Part shown: piece after piece, positions 36,308 to 45,774 of the stretch
Layout of the letters: each line of letters opens with the position of its first letter
Position numbering within the stretch: position 1 is the stretch's first letter
Assembly: GCF_000615975.1 (NCBI RefSeq)
Contig: NZ_BAMP01000001.1
Span: 1 to 64,000 of the forward strand
Length of the DNA: 64,000 nucleotides
Direction of reading: 5' to 3'
Origin: Nitratireductor aquibiodomus NL21 = JCM 21793
GTDB taxonomy: Bacteria > Pseudomonadota > Alphaproteobacteria > Rhizobiales > Rhizobiaceae
Translations under genes and position numbers: made by a program
The notes under the pieces: generated by a model
What the model was told of the DNA's origin: nothing
Databases searched by the model: none
The model's input: the letters and a program-made list of their open reading frames with translations, nothing else

Positions 36308-37638
36308 CGCGGCACTTCCAGAAGAATTTCGATGCGGCGGTTTGCGCTGGCATAGGGATCTTCCGGCACCTTCAGCCTGCGGTCGGCGAAGCCGGCCACC
36401 TGCTCAATGCGCATTTCATCCAGCCCGCCGCGCACGAGCATGTAATAGGCGGCCTGCGCGCGCGCGCTGGACAGGCGCCAGTTGTCATAAGTTTCGCTGC
36501 GGAAGGGGCGCCCGTCGGTGTGGCCGCGCACGCTGACCTTTCCGATCTGCTCGCTCAATGTCTGGCCGATTTTGTCCATGGCGAGAACGAGTTCACGCTG
36601 AGGCACTGCCGATCCCACCGGGAACATGCCATTTTCAAGATCGTCGGTGATGGACACTAGAACGCCCTCATCCGTTGCGACGACCGAAATCGAGCTTTCA
36701 AGCGGCGTGCCCGCAAACTGCGCGGCGAGTTGAGCGCGGATCTGCTCGGCCAACTGCTCGCCGCGTTTTACAGCGTCCTCAGAGGCGGGCTGCGGCATTG
36801 CCTCCTGCGTGCTCGCCATTTCCGGTTCGGCCGGAGGAACTTCTTCCTGTGGCCTGGGCTCTTCCCGTTCAACCGGTTTCATGGGCTCCACTTCGGGAAC
36901 GGGTTCCAGTGCTATGGCCGTTCCCGCGTCAGTTTCCGGGGCCTCCCTGGACACGGCGGGTGGGGCATTCTCGCCATTGGTTGGGAGGTCGACATCGCTT
37001 CCCGCGGGGTTTTCGCGTGCATTATCGGGGTCACCCTGAACGCCGATCTGTGGCCGTGCGACCTGCTGTGACCAGAAATCCGGGGCGAACGGATCGCGAT
37101 AGGATTCACCGCCGGAGGCGCCCGAGGACGGGCCCGCGACCTGCGCGCCGCCATCGCCCCTGTCTGACACATTCTGCATCGTGTCGGTGTTGGAAGCGAT
37201 TTCTGCGAGAACGGCATAGGGATCGGAGAACAGATTTTCGTCTGAAAGCTTCTGCATATCCGAGCGGCCGACAGCGTTCTCGAAACTCATTGGTCCGGAT
37301 GTCTGATCCTGGTTCTGCGATGGAGCACCGGGAGCATCGTCCTCGACATCGTTCGGTGCGCTGTCGACCGGGTCACCATCAACATCTTCAAGCCCTTTGC
37401 TGCTTGTGTTGCGGTCGATGAGCTGCACGGGGTTGAAATAGCTCGCAAGCGCGGTTTTCGTATCGTCGTCGGTTGCGTTGATCAGCCACATAACCAGAAA
37501 GAAGCACATCATGGCGGTCATGAAATCCGCGAATGCGATCTTCCATGCACCACCGTGATGGCCCTCGTCTTCGCCGCCGCCGCCGCGACGAACGATAATG
37601 ATCTCGGATGCCCGATCCTCGTTTTCGGCCACGCTCAT
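36304..37638 (-). CDS. motB: Flagellar stator protein MotB
   Basis: Stator subunit of 444 residues. The single membrane helix follows AWKIAFADFMTAMMCFF; Asp38 in FADFM is the proton-carrying residue. A long, Pro/Glu-rich periplasmic linker precedes the OmpA-type peptidoglycan domain (VSVRGHTDGRPF, NWRLSSARAQAA). The linker is much longer than in E. coli, typical of rhizobia. ATG at 37638 overlaps the upstream gene end. Confidence 0.96.
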   Translation of the reverse strand: MSVAENEDRASEIIIVRRGGGGEDEGHHGGAWKIAFADFMTAMMCFFLVMWLINATDDDTKTALASYFNPVQLIDRNTSSKGLEDVDGDPVDSAPNDVEDDAPGAPSQNQDQTSGPMSFENAVGRSDMQKLSDENLFSDPYAVLAEIASNTDTMQNVSDRGDGGAQVAGPSSGASGGESYRDPFAPDFWSQQVARPQIGVQGDPDNARENPAGSDVDLPTNGENAPPAVSREAPETDAGTAIALEPVPEVEPMKPVEREEPRPQEEVPPAEPEMASTQEAMPQPASEDAVKRGEQLAEQIRAQLAAQFAGTPLESSISVVATDEGVLVSITDDLENGMFPVGSAVPQRELVLAMDKIGQTLSEQIGKVSVRGHTDGRPFRSETYDNWRLSSARAQAAYYMLVRGGLDEMRIEQVAGFADRRLKVPEDPYASANRRIEILLEVPR

Positions 37639-38281
37639 GAGATCAATCCTGCAAGTGCTTCCGACCACTCGGTGAGCCGGGTTTCAAAAAGCTCTTCATC
37701 AACCGAGATGCTGATGTCGAAGCCGGGCGCTTCCGCGAAATCCACATGACGAGCCTCTTCGCCGAGCCCCGCCTTCAGGCTTTCCCACAACACCGGTGAG
37801 CCGCTCACGCGGATGCGCAGCGTCTCGCGGTCGTCGATGGCGCTGCGTATCACGCGTTCCAGTTCGGCAATCGATCGCTTCTGCAGGTCATCCGTCAGAA
37901 CACCGCCTAGGATACGTGCCGTGGCCTGCGTGGTGAGGGCGACGAGCTGATCCTCCAGAGCGGCAAAACGGGTGTTGATCGTCTGCCCAGCAGCCTCACC
38001 GAGCTGCCTGCGTAACGCTTCCATTTCTTCGGCGTGTCGCTGACGCTCCTGTTCGAGAGCTGGGCATGTTCATACGCGAGCCTCTCCGCTAGCACGGCTT
38101 CCGCCGCCGCGATCCTCTCGTCAACCTGTGTCTGCAGGGGCCGAACGGCTTCCTTCGCTGGCGGCTCCCCGGTCTCGAGAAGCGCATCGAAACGGCTGGG
38201 GGCTGCAGCGCGCGGGGGTGCGGGCGGGGAAGGGGTGCCGAAATCCGGCAGAACGTCGATCAGCGACAGAGCGGGGGGCAT
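37635..38281 (-). pseudogene. FliH-like export protein, frameshifted
   Basis: Probable rhizobial FliH-type regulator of the FliI ATPase. The N-terminal part (PPALSLIDVLPDFG, Pro-rich) and helical arm AAAEAVLAERLAYEHAQL are in one frame. The rest (EALRRQLGEAAGQ to WSEALAGLIS) is in another. They join near 38057 with one base missing, probably CC read as C. Corrected length is 215 residues. Coiled-coil arm plus C-terminal alpha-beta domain fit FliH, and position between fliF and motB supports it, but no unmistakable signature is seen. Confidence 0.7.
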
Positions 38282-39921
38282 CAGCCGGCCTCCGCCTCAG
38301 CACGCGCCCATTTGCGCAAGATGTGTGCGGTGCGCTCTTCATTGAGGTCGACCATCCGCGCCAGTCGTTCCTGCGGCGCGGGACGGATCTTGAGACGATG
38401 GGTCCCGTATGTGTCGTCTTCCTCGAACTCGGGGTCGGAATAAGCGCCGTCCATGAGACGGGCCTGCTCTTCCTCGTGGTTGGGCAAGGCGCGCTGCGCC
38501 TCACCGGAAGCCGGATCCTGAGCGATCGCGGGGCGCATGAGGTTGGTGCCGATTGGCTTCAGGCCGAACCAGGTGACAAGGAAAGCCACGAGAATGAAGG
38601 CGGCAGCGTTGATCAGCGTGCCCGTATGCTGCCCGACGGCATCGAGAATTCCAGGCTCCGGCATCGGTGTGCCGTCGAGACCGTCGATAAACTCCACCGA
38701 GGAGACGTTGATCACGTCGCCACGGGTTTCGTTGAAGCCGGTGGCGGAAGCAACAACATTCTGGATATCGGCAATGCGTTCACCGATCTGCTCGGGTGTT
38801 GCATTGGGCCCGAGGATCTCCATGATCCGAGCCTGATTGACGACCACGGCGATCGACATCTTGTCGACGCTATACCCATTGCTGGTGGTGGCGATGCGTT
38901 TGGTGTTCAGTTCGTAGTTGGTGGTTTCCTCACGGCGTTCGCTCTCTTCGGAGGACTTCGGACCGGCCGTCGCAGCGGTATCGTCCTCGGGAAGATTCTG
39001 AGCCACGGAGGTCGGCTGAATGGCTGTCTCGCGATTCGCACTGTCGCTGGAGCGAACCACCTGGACCGACCGCTCCACCCGTGATTTCGGGTCGTAAATG
39101 ACCTCCTCGATCTGGCGGGCGTCGGTGTTGACGTCGGCCTTGACGCTGGCACGGAAATTGTCGGGCCCAAGATAGGGAGCCAATGCGCGGCGGATGTTCT
39201 GCTCGATCTGGTTTTCGACCGTGCGTTCCACCCCGATGGAGCGCTGTGCGGTGCTGTTGGAGGGATCGTCGCCGGCGGCCAGCAGTGTACCCGTGGAATC
39301 AAGCACGGTCACCTTTTCCGCGTCGAGGCCGGGCACGGCTGCCGAGACGAGGTAGCGGATGGAAGACGCTGCATTGGTGGCGTCGAGACTGGACGCGCGA
39401 ATGACGACGGACGCCGAAGGCTGGCGTTCCTCGGTGCGGAACGTGCCGCGTTCCTGCATGACGATGTGAACCCGTGCGGCCTTGATGCCGGCGAGCGACT
39501 GGATGGTACGGGCAATCTCGCCTTCCAGTGCCCGAACGCGCGTGACTTGCTGCATGAAGGTGGTCAGGCCGAGAGAACCGACATTGTCGAAGAGTTCGTA
39601 GCCTGCATTGGTGCTGCTCGGCAGGCCCTTTTCCGCAAGTAGCATGCGCGCCTGGGCTGTCTTGCCGGCAGGAACCAGAACCGCGGTGCCATCGGAAATC
39701 ACGTCGAAGCCGATGCCGGCTTCACCCAGCACGAGGCCTATCTGATTGACGTCGGACCGCTCGAGCCCGACATAGAGCGTTTCGTAGGCGGGCCTGTTGA
39801 GATAGGCCGCGCCGGCAACGATGACGGCCATGACCAGTGCCAGCATGCCGCCCAGAAGGGCGAGCCGGCGGGGGCCGAGGCTTTTCAGGTTTTCAACGAC
39901 GGTCTGAATCTGCTCAGGCAA
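38281..39921 (-). CDS. fliF: MS-ring protein FliF
   Basis: A 546-residue ring protein with membrane helices near residues 20-40 and about 440-460. Typical parts are YETLYVGLERSDVNQIGLVL, MQQVTRVRALEGEIARTIQSL and VHIVMQERGTFRTEER. The C-terminal tail ends in the FliG-binding region (RMVDLNEERTAHILRKWARAE). No ATG fits: TTG at 39921 begins LPEQIQTVVENL after GGGAGC. Ends one base before the fliH-like start. Confidence 0.95.
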   Translation of the reverse strand: MPEQIQTVVENLKSLGPRRLALLGGMLALVMAVIVAGAAYLNRPAYETLYVGLERSDVNQIGLVLGEAGIGFDVISDGTAVLVPAGKTAQARMLLAEKGLPSSTNAGYELFDNVGSLGLTTFMQQVTRVRALEGEIARTIQSLAGIKAARVHIVMQERGTFRTEERQPSASVVIRASSLDATNAASSIRYLVSAAVPGLDAEKVTVLDSTGTLLAAGDDPSNSTAQRSIGVERTVENQIEQNIRRALAPYLGPDNFRASVKADVNTDARQIEEVIYDPKSRVERSVQVVRSSDSANRETAIQPTSVAQNLPEDDTAATAGPKSSEESERREETTNYELNTKRIATTSNGYSVDKMSIAVVVNQARIMEILGPNATPEQIGERIADIQNVVASATGFNETRGDVINVSSVEFIDGLDGTPMPEPGILDAVGQHTGTLINAAAFILVAFLVTWFGLKPIGTNLMRPAIAQDPASGEAQRALPNHEEEQARLMDGAYSDPEFEEDDTYGTHRLKIRPAPQERLARMVDLNEERTAHILRKWARAEAEAG

Positions 39922-39989
39922 CGCCCAATGCTCCCATACGAATTCTGACCGGGAGACTAGACGCCGAAGCTTGTGCGAAAATGAAATGA

Positions 39990-40004
39990 GGCCGCAATGC
40001 GGCC
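39990..40004 (-). terminator. Candidate terminator after flagellin 1
   Basis: GGCCGC-AAT-GCGGCC stem just past the flagellin stop; on the minus strand it is followed by ATTTCATTTT, a modest T tract. Confidence 0.6.
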
Positions 40005-40039
40005 CCATTCGATACCTGGTGTTTTTGTAAACGCTGGCT

Positions 40040-40909
40040 CTACTTGAACAGGGCCAGAATGCTCTGCGCGTTCTGATTGGCGATGGCCAGGGCCTGAATA
40101 CCGAGCTGCTGCTGCACCTGGAGTGCCTGTAGTCGTGTCGATTCCTCGTTCATGTCAGCGTCGACGAGCTGTCCGACGCCGCGCTCAATGGAATCCATCA
40201 AATTGGAAACGAAGTCCTTCTGCAGATCGAGGCGAGTCTTTGCGGCACCGAGATCGGCAGCGGCGTTTGACATGCCCGACAGGGCCGTTTCCACATCGGT
40301 CAGATAGCCGTCGATATCGGCATCCGCGCCATTGGTGACGATGTCGATCAGCATGATGTCGTCCGCCAGCCCGCCCGGCAGACCGCCGGCGGCGAAAAGC
40401 TTCACGCTGGCAATGTCGATCTGGATCGTGCCGACCGTGACCGTGCCTGCTGAAGAGCGGTTGTAGGCGGAGACGACTTCCATATTGCCTGTATCGTCCG
40501 TTGCCAGAATGTTGGTGCCTGCATAGCTTGCGCCGGTGGCAGCGCTCTTGATGTGGTCAAGCAGGATTTCGATTTCGGCCTGGATCTTGCCTTGGTTTTC
40601 CGCGCTTGCGCCGCGTGCCGTCACCAGTTTGGATTTGATCGCGTCGACCGCTTCCAGAACGTTGTTCATGGCGGTGTAGGAGGTGTCGATCTTGCCGGCG
40701 CCGAGGCCGAGCGCGTCCTGCACGGCGGATAACGCCTTGTTGTCGGAACGCATGGTTGTAGCGATGGACCAATAGGCCGCATTGTCGCTCGCTTCAGCGA
40801 CGCGGTAGCCGGTGGAGATCCGGCCCTGAACGACGTCCATGGACTTGTTGGTCGCTTTCAGGCTCTGCAATGCCACCATTGCAGAAGTGTTGGTCATGAT
40901 GCTGGCCAC
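40040..40909 (-). CDS. Flagellin 1
   Basis: A 289-residue filament subunit. The N-terminal D0/D1 helices (NTSAMVALQSLKATNKSM) and the C-terminal ALQVQQQLGIQALAIANQNAQSILALFK are conserved. The hypervariable middle is short. GTG at 40909 follows AAAGGGGTG. About 43 % shorter middle than enteric flagellins, as usual in rhizobia. It lies downstream of the second flagellin. Confidence 0.94.
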   Translation of the reverse strand: MASIMTNTSAMVALQSLKATNKSMDVVQGRISTGYRVAEASDNAAYWSIATTMRSDNKALSAVQDALGLGAGKIDTSYTAMNNVLEAVDAIKSKLVTARGASAENQGKIQAEIEILLDHIKSAATGASYAGTNILATDDTGNMEVVSAYNRSSAGTVTVGTIQIDIASVKLFAAGGLPGGLADDIMLIDIVTNGADADIDGYLTDVETALSGMSNAAADLGAAKTRLDLQKDFVSNLMDSIERGVGQLVDADMNEESTRLQALQVQQQLGIQALAIANQNAQSILALFK

Positions 40910-41032
40910 GTGATCACCCCTTTGTTCAGCCGCCCCTGATGCACCGCGTGATGGCGCCGGGTATGGTTAACAATAGGTAGAAGCACATGGTTAACAGCCG
41001 ATTAACGGACGTTAACTGTTATTGGCAAGATC

Positions 41033-41069
41033 AAAAAAATAGACGGGCCGCTCGTGTGAGCGGCCCGTC
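41033..41069 (-). terminator. Strong intrinsic terminator after flagellin 2
   Basis: Perfect 12-bp stem GACGGGCCGCTC / GAGCGGCCCGTC with a 4-base loop; on the minus strand it is followed directly by TATTTTTTTG. It ends transcription of the 41.1-kb flagellin before the next flagellin. Confidence 0.93.
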
Positions 41070-41112
41070 CATTGTGGTGGGATGCCGACGCTCGCGCGCC
41101 GGGATCAACCTT

Positions 41113-41982
41113 TTAGCGGAACAGCGACAGGATGTTCTGCGAGTTGGAGTTGGCGATCGACAGCGCCTGAATGCCCAGCTGCTGCTGGACCTGCAGGGCC
41201 GACAGACGGGCCGACTCTTCGTTCATGTCCGCATCGACCAGCTGGCCAACACCACGCTCGATGGCGTCGGAGAGCTTGCCAACGAAGTCTTTCTGCAGGT
41301 CCACGCGCGACTTGGCGGCACCGAGCTCGGCAGCCTGATCAGCGAGGGCGGCGAGAGCCGTCTCGACGGTGCCAAGTGCGGTGTCGACTGCGGCGTCGGC
41401 AACCTGGCCGCCCGAAGCATCGAACAGGGCTGCCGCAACGACGTTCGCCGCGCTACCAGCGGTGCCGGCTGCGTCGAGCACCAGAACGTCGGCACCCGTC
41501 AGCGTGACTTCGTCGATGGAGACGGTCGTGCCGGTACGGTTGTAGGATGCGACGATGTTCACATCGGCGTTGTCCTGGATGATGTTGGAACCGGCATAGT
41601 TGGAGTTGCCGACAACCGAGGTGATGTGCTCCTGGAGCGCGTTGATTTCGCCCTGGATCTTCTGCTGGTCTTCCTGCGAAGCACCGCGTGCCGTGACAAG
41701 CTTCTGCTTGATCTTGTCGACGGTGTCGATGACTTCATTGATACCCGTGTAGGCCGTGTCGACTTTACCGGCACCGAGACCCAGAGCATCCTGAACGCTG
41801 GACAGGGCCTTGTTGTCGGACTTCATCGAAGTCGCGATCGACCAGTAAGCTGCGTTGTCGGCAGCTTCGCCCACGCGCAGGCCCGTCGAAATGCGGGACT
41901 GGGTGGTAGCCATGTTCTTGGAGATGTTGTTGAGGGTCTGCAGCGCCGTCATTGCCGACGCGTTGGTCATAAGACTTGCCAT
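41113..41982 (-). CDS. Flagellin 2
   Basis: A 289-residue flagellin very close to flagellin 1 in its conserved ends (ALQTLNNISKNM at the start and QALSIANSNSQNILSLFR at the end) but different in the centre (GADVLVLDAAGTAG). ATG at 41982 chosen; the upstream in-frame start at 42033 adds residues not seen in flagellins. It has its own 200-base promoter region and the strong terminator above, so it is an independent unit. Confidence 0.94.
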   Translation of the reverse strand: MASLMTNASAMTALQTLNNISKNMATTQSRISTGLRVGEAADNAAYWSIATSMKSDNKALSSVQDALGLGAGKVDTAYTGINEVIDTVDKIKQKLVTARGASQEDQQKIQGEINALQEHITSVVGNSNYAGSNIIQDNADVNIVASYNRTGTTVSIDEVTLTGADVLVLDAAGTAGSAANVVAAALFDASGGQVADAAVDTALGTVETALAALADQAAELGAAKSRVDLQKDFVGKLSDAIERGVGQLVDADMNEESARLSALQVQQQLGIQALSIANSNSQNILSLFR

Positions 41983-42185
41983 GGGATAAACGCCCCTGAA
42001 ATACAAAACATACGAGGGACATACCGGGCTCACCGGTATGACGGAGCGGCATCATGCCCTTGATCCCGTTGGAAGATCTGTCCGCCATGCTTGAGGGCAT
42101 TTATCGCGGGAAAGTCCTACCAAAAGGATAATGGGCCGGCTTAATTTCGGGGGATGTGACTTTTTTCGGATAGACGCCGTCAAGC
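41983..42185 (-). promoter_or_regulatory. Promoter and leader region of flagellin 2
   Basis: About 200 non-coding bases between the fliP stop and the flagellin 2 start. A GC-rich, repeat-containing stretch runs to 42110, then ACTTTTTTCGG near 42160. FlbT usually acts on flagellin mRNA leaders, so this 5' region is a plausible target. Confidence 0.4.
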
Positions 42186-42923
42186 TTACACGAATGAGCG
42201 AACAAGGCTGCCGACGAGCAGGTTCCAGCCGTCGATCAGGACGAAGAACAATATCTTGAACGGAAGAGACACGACCGTCGGTGGCAGCATCATCATGCCC
42301 ATCGACATGGTGATGGTCGCGACGATGAGATCAATGACGAGGAAGGGCAGCACGATCAGGAAACCGATCTCGAAACCGCGCCTGATTTCCGAAATCATGA
42401 ACGCGGGCACCAGCACCCGCAGGTCTGCTGTTTCCACCGTTGCGTCGATGTCGATGTTGCCGCGTTCGGCTGCGAGATCGGCAAAGAGAGCGAAATCCTT
42501 CTCGCGGACGTTGTTTACCATGAAGCCGCGGAACGGCTCGGCGATACGCTGCACCGCATCCTCTTCGCTGATTTCATTGTTCATCAGCGGGCGTATTCCT
42601 TCCGCCCAGGCACGGTCGAAGGTCGGGGCCATGACATAGAAGGTCATGAACAATGACAGGCTGATCAGGATCAGGTTGGCCGGTGTGGTCGGCAGACCCA
42701 TGCCCGCGCGCAGGATCGAGAAGGCGATCACGAAGCGGGTAAAGCTCGTGACCATGATCAGGATACCGGGTGCAACGGAAAGAACCGTCAGCAGACCGAA
42801 CAGCTGGATGATCGTGCCGATGGTTGAGCCATCGGCACCTGTCAGCGCGCCAAGGTCGATGGATTGAGCTGCCGCAGCGGATGGAAACAGCGCGCTGGCG
42901 GCCAGAAGAGCAAGTCGTCTCAT
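42186..42923 (-). CDS. fliP: Flagellar export gate protein FliP
   Basis: A 245-residue protein with cleavable signal peptide (ends AAAAQ). Family sequence LSVAPGILIMVTSFTRFVIAFSILRAGMGLPTTPANL and the C-terminal TISMGMMMLPPTVVSLPFKILFFVL are conserved. The FliPQR core of the export gate. Overlaps fliL by four bases. Confidence 0.97.
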   Translation of the reverse strand: MRRLALLAASALFPSAAAAQSIDLGALTGADGSTIGTIIQLFGLLTVLSVAPGILIMVTSFTRFVIAFSILRAGMGLPTTPANLILISLSLFMTFYVMAPTFDRAWAEGIRPLMNNEISEEDAVQRIAEPFRGFMVNNVREKDFALFADLAAERGNIDIDATVETADLRVLVPAFMISEIRRGFEIGFLIVLPFLVIDLIVATITMSMGMMMLPPTVVSLPFKILFFVLIDGWNLLVGSLVRSFV

Positions 42924-43423
42924 TCGAACAGCAGGGCCCTGAACAGGATTTGTTTGACCGCGCCTTCGCTGCGGATACTGGCGCGCTCTGCAAGATCGGA
43001 GCGCAGGTGCTGGAGACCGCTGGCCGTTTCCACCTGACGCAGTTTCACCGTGCGCAGATAGGCGAACAGGTCCTGATGGATGGCGGCTGCAACCACGGGA
43101 TCGGGTTCGCCTTCAAAGACGAGGGAGAGCTCGGCCCGGACCCAGATCTCGCTTGGCTCGGCCAGATTGGTGGTGATCGGCTCCATCATGAAAATGCCGG
43201 GTTGCGTGGGCGCCGCAGCGTCCTCTTCCATGGCGTGTTCGGCAGTTGTGGTTTCGGTCGCGGCGGCGGCAGCTTCCTCGGGGCCGCCCGATCTGCTCTG
43301 CAGATAGCCGCCGGCGAACCATGCAGCCCCGGCGGCAAGCGCCGACATGACCAGCAGCATCGCCAGCTGGACCACGAGGGACGGCCCTTTTTTCTCTTGT
43401 GGTTGCTGTTCAAGCAGCGCCAT
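42920..43423 (-). CDS. fliL: Basal-body associated protein FliL
   Basis: A 167-residue single-pass protein: basic N-terminus, one membrane helix (LVVQLAMLLVMSALAAGAAW), then an acidic linker and the FliL domain (GIFMMEPITTNLAEP, ALLFE end). Stabilises the stator. Overlaps fliP. Confidence 0.9.
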   Translation of the reverse strand: MALLEQQPQEKKGPSLVVQLAMLLVMSALAAGAAWFAGGYLQSRSGGPEEAAAAATETTTAEHAMEEDAAAPTQPGIFMMEPITTNLAEPSEIWVRAELSLVFEGEPDPVVAAAIHQDLFAYLRTVKLRQVETASGLQHLRSDLAERASIRSEGAVKQILFRALLFE

Positions 43424-43447
43424 GCGTCTTCTGGCTCCGGCGTCGGG

Positions 43448-44152
43448 TTAGAATGGAAGCACCTGGTCGAGGAACTGCTGGCCGTAGGGCGGCTGCTGAA
43501 CCTCGCTGATCCGTCCGCGTCCACCGTAGGAGATGCGCGCCTCGGCAATGCGCTCGTAGGAGATCATGTTCTGCGGGTCGATGTCGCTCGGCCGAACGAT
43601 GCCCTCGATGGTGAGAATGCGCAGCTCTGCGTTGACGCGCACTTCCTGGGTGCCGCGAATGCGCAGGTTTCCGTTGGACATCACCTGTGTGACCACGGCC
43701 GCCACAAGAAGACGGATGTTTTCCGAGCGTTCTGTCTGTCCGCCCCCTGCGGTCGACGTGCCGGAGCCGATCTTGCCTTCTGCTGCGGCGGAAGAGCCCG
43801 CGCCGCCGATCGAATAGGAGCCGGAAAGGCCAAGACTGCGCGCCGCATCGCGGGAGCGCTCGGATTCGTTCTTGAAACGCGCCTTGTCGTTGATCGAGAT
43901 TTCGACGGTCAGAATGTCGCCGACATTGAGCGCGCGCGGATCGGTGAAGAGCCGACTCTGCTTGTCGTCCCAAAGAGAATAACGCGTGAGCGCCGGGGCG
44001 GGGCGTTTTGGATAGTTGTAGGCCGCCATCACTTCTGGATCGATTGTGGCACCGACCTGAGTCATGGCCGGTTCCTTTCCGATCTCCTTCAGCGACTGTG
44101 AGCAGCCGGCGACGAAGGCCAGTGGCAGGAGAAATACGGGCCGGAACGTCAT
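43448..44152 (-). CDS. flgH: L-ring lipoprotein FlgH
   Basis: A 234-residue outer-membrane ring protein. Lipobox VAGCSQ gives a lipid-modified Cys near residue 16. Then SLWDDKQSRLFTDPRALNVGDILTVEI and the C-terminal NLRIRGTQEVRVNAELRILTIEGIVRPSDI, hallmarks of FlgH. Overlaps motE by four bases. Confidence 0.96.
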   Translation of the reverse strand: MTFRPVFLLPLAFVAGCSQSLKEIGKEPAMTQVGATIDPEVMAAYNYPKRPAPALTRYSLWDDKQSRLFTDPRALNVGDILTVEISINDKARFKNESERSRDAARSLGLSGSYSIGGAGSSAAAEGKIGSGTSTAGGGQTERSENIRLLVAAVVTQVMSNGNLRIRGTQEVRVNAELRILTIEGIVRPSDIDPQNMISYERIAEARISYGGRGRISEVQQPPYGQQFLDQVLPF

Positions 44153-44661
44153 GTCGGGTCCTCCGGACGCGCGGCGCTGGCGATGATGGTCGTCAGTGTC
44201 GCTGCGGACTTGCTGTTCATTTCATTGAGGATGATGCCGGCCGTGCGCGGTTCGAGCTTCATCAGGATCGCGGCGGCAAGCTCCACACGGACTTCCGCAA
44301 GGCGCTCGGCGGCAGCGTCGGGCCGCATGGAGGCGTAGATCTCCACAATGCCGGCCTCTGCCTGCGCCAGGAAGACGTTGCGGCGCTGAAGCCAGCCTTC
44401 ATAGTCGGCGCGCTTCTGCTCAAGCGCGGCAATGCGTTCGTCCACTTCGCCCCTGAGCTTCTTCAGTTCCATGGCCTGGAGCGCATAGCGGCGGTCCCGC
44501 GCGGCGTCGGCAATATTGGCGCAGAAACGTTCCACCTCGTCCGGTTTCATGCTGGCAGGATTGTCTGCCGCCAGCGCATGGAGCGGCGCGATTTGTGTGG
44601 CGAAAACGAGACCGGCGAACGCGGCGGAGGCGGTTTTCTTCAATTGGGTCCGGCGTGACAT
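44149..44661 (-). CDS. motE: Motor chaperone MotE
   Basis: A 170-residue secreted protein: signal peptide to HALAAD, a helical arm (RGEVDERIAALEQKRADYEGWL), then AAILMKLEPRTAGIILNEM and SKSAATLTTII. MotE is the periplasmic chaperone for MotC described in Sinorhizobium; related to MgtE N-terminal domains. GTG at 44670 is an alternative start. Confidence 0.9.
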   Translation of the reverse strand: MSRRTQLKKTASAAFAGLVFATQIAPLHALAADNPASMKPDEVERFCANIADAARDRRYALQAMELKKLRGEVDERIAALEQKRADYEGWLQRRNVFLAQAEAGIVEIYASMRPDAAAERLAEVRVELAAAILMKLEPRTAGIILNEMNSKSAATLTTIIASAARPEDPT

Positions 44662-44670
44662 ACGGCGCAC

Positions 44671-45774
44671 CTATTGCAGCACGAGTTCGGCCTGAAGCGC
44701 ACCGGCGGACTTGATGCCCTGCAGGATGGCAATGATGCCATCGGGCTTCACGCCCAGCCGATTGAGGCCGGAAACGAGGGTTTGCAGATTGGGACCGTCC
44801 AGCAGGGCCACATTGGCATCGGGCTGGTCGGCTTCGATTTCGGTAAACGGTTCGATCGCAGTCTCACCGCGCGAGAATGGCTCTGGCTGGACCACGCGCG
44901 GTGTCTCTGTGATGCGCACGGTGAGCGTGCCGTGGCTTATGGCAACGCGGGAGATGCGGACGTCATTGCCGATGACCACGGTGCCGGTGCGTTCGTCGAC
45001 CACAACGCGGGCTGGGCCGTCGGACTCCACCATCAGGTTTTCGATTTCGGCGTAGAAGCGGGCGTAAGAGATGCCCTTCGGCCGGCGGATGCGGATCGTG
45101 CGGGCATCCTCTTCCTGGGCGAGCCGGGCACCGAAACGCGAGCCGGTATAGGTGTTGATCGCATCCGCAACGCGCACGGCTGTTGAGAAATCCGCATTGC
45201 GCAACTGCAGGACGAGGCTTGCGCTGTCGGACATGGACGCCTCGACCTTGCGTTCGATGATGGCGCCATTGGGCACGCGGCCCGAGGTCGGCACGCCCTG
45301 CGTCAATGTTTCTGCCTGCCCCTGGGCGCTGAAGCCGGAAACGATGACGGACCCCTGTGCCACGGCGTAAATCTCGCCATCGGCAGCGCGAAGGGGGGTC
45401 ATCACCAGTGTACCGCCGGCGAGCGATGTCGCGTCGCCCAGCGAGGAGACGCTGACGTCGATCCGTGCGCCCGACTGCACGAAGGGCGGGAGGTTTGCGG
45501 TGACGATGACGGCGGCAACGTTTTTTGCGCGGGCGCGACCGCCTTCCGACGCGATGCCGAGATTTTCAAGCATCGCGCGCATGGACTGTTCGGTGAAGGG
45601 CGAGTTGCGCAGGCTGTCGCCGCTGCCCTGCAGACCGATCACCAGGCCGTAGCCGACAAGCTGGTTGTCGCGTGCGGCCTGCAGCATCGCAATGTCCTTG
45701 ATGCGCGATGCGGCGCCGGCCGGCAGGGCCAGCGTCAGCGCCATCAGGACTGAAAGGAAAAGGCGAGACATCAT
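44671..45774 (-). CDS. flgI: P-ring protein FlgI
   Basis: A 367-residue periplasmic ring protein. Signal peptide ends GAA; then SRIKDIAMLQAARDNQLVGYGLVIGLQGSGDSL, and the C-terminal VALLDGPNLQTLVSGLNRLGVKPDGIIAILQGIKSAGALQAEL, both classic FlgI. Overlaps flgA by four bases. Confidence 0.97.
   Translation of the reverse strand: MMSRLFLSVLMALTLALPAGAASRIKDIAMLQAARDNQLVGYGLVIGLQGSGDSLRNSPFTEQSMRAMLENLGIASEGGRARAKNVAAVIVTANLPPFVQSGARIDVSVSSLGDATSLAGGTLVMTPLRAADGEIYAVAQGSVIVSGFSAQGQAETLTQGVPTSGRVPNGAIIERKVEASMSDSASLVLQLRNADFSTAVRVADAINTYTGSRFGARLAQEEDARTIRIRRPKGISYARFYAEIENLMVESDGPARVVVDERTGTVVIGNDVRISRVAISHGTLTVRITETPRVVQPEPFSRGETAIEPFTEIEADQPDANVALLDGPNLQTLVSGLNRLGVKPDGIIAILQGIKSAGALQAELVLQ

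Noticed and set aside
42824-44101. Plus-strand frame of 425 codons
   Set aside because: Antisense shadow of fliL and flgH.
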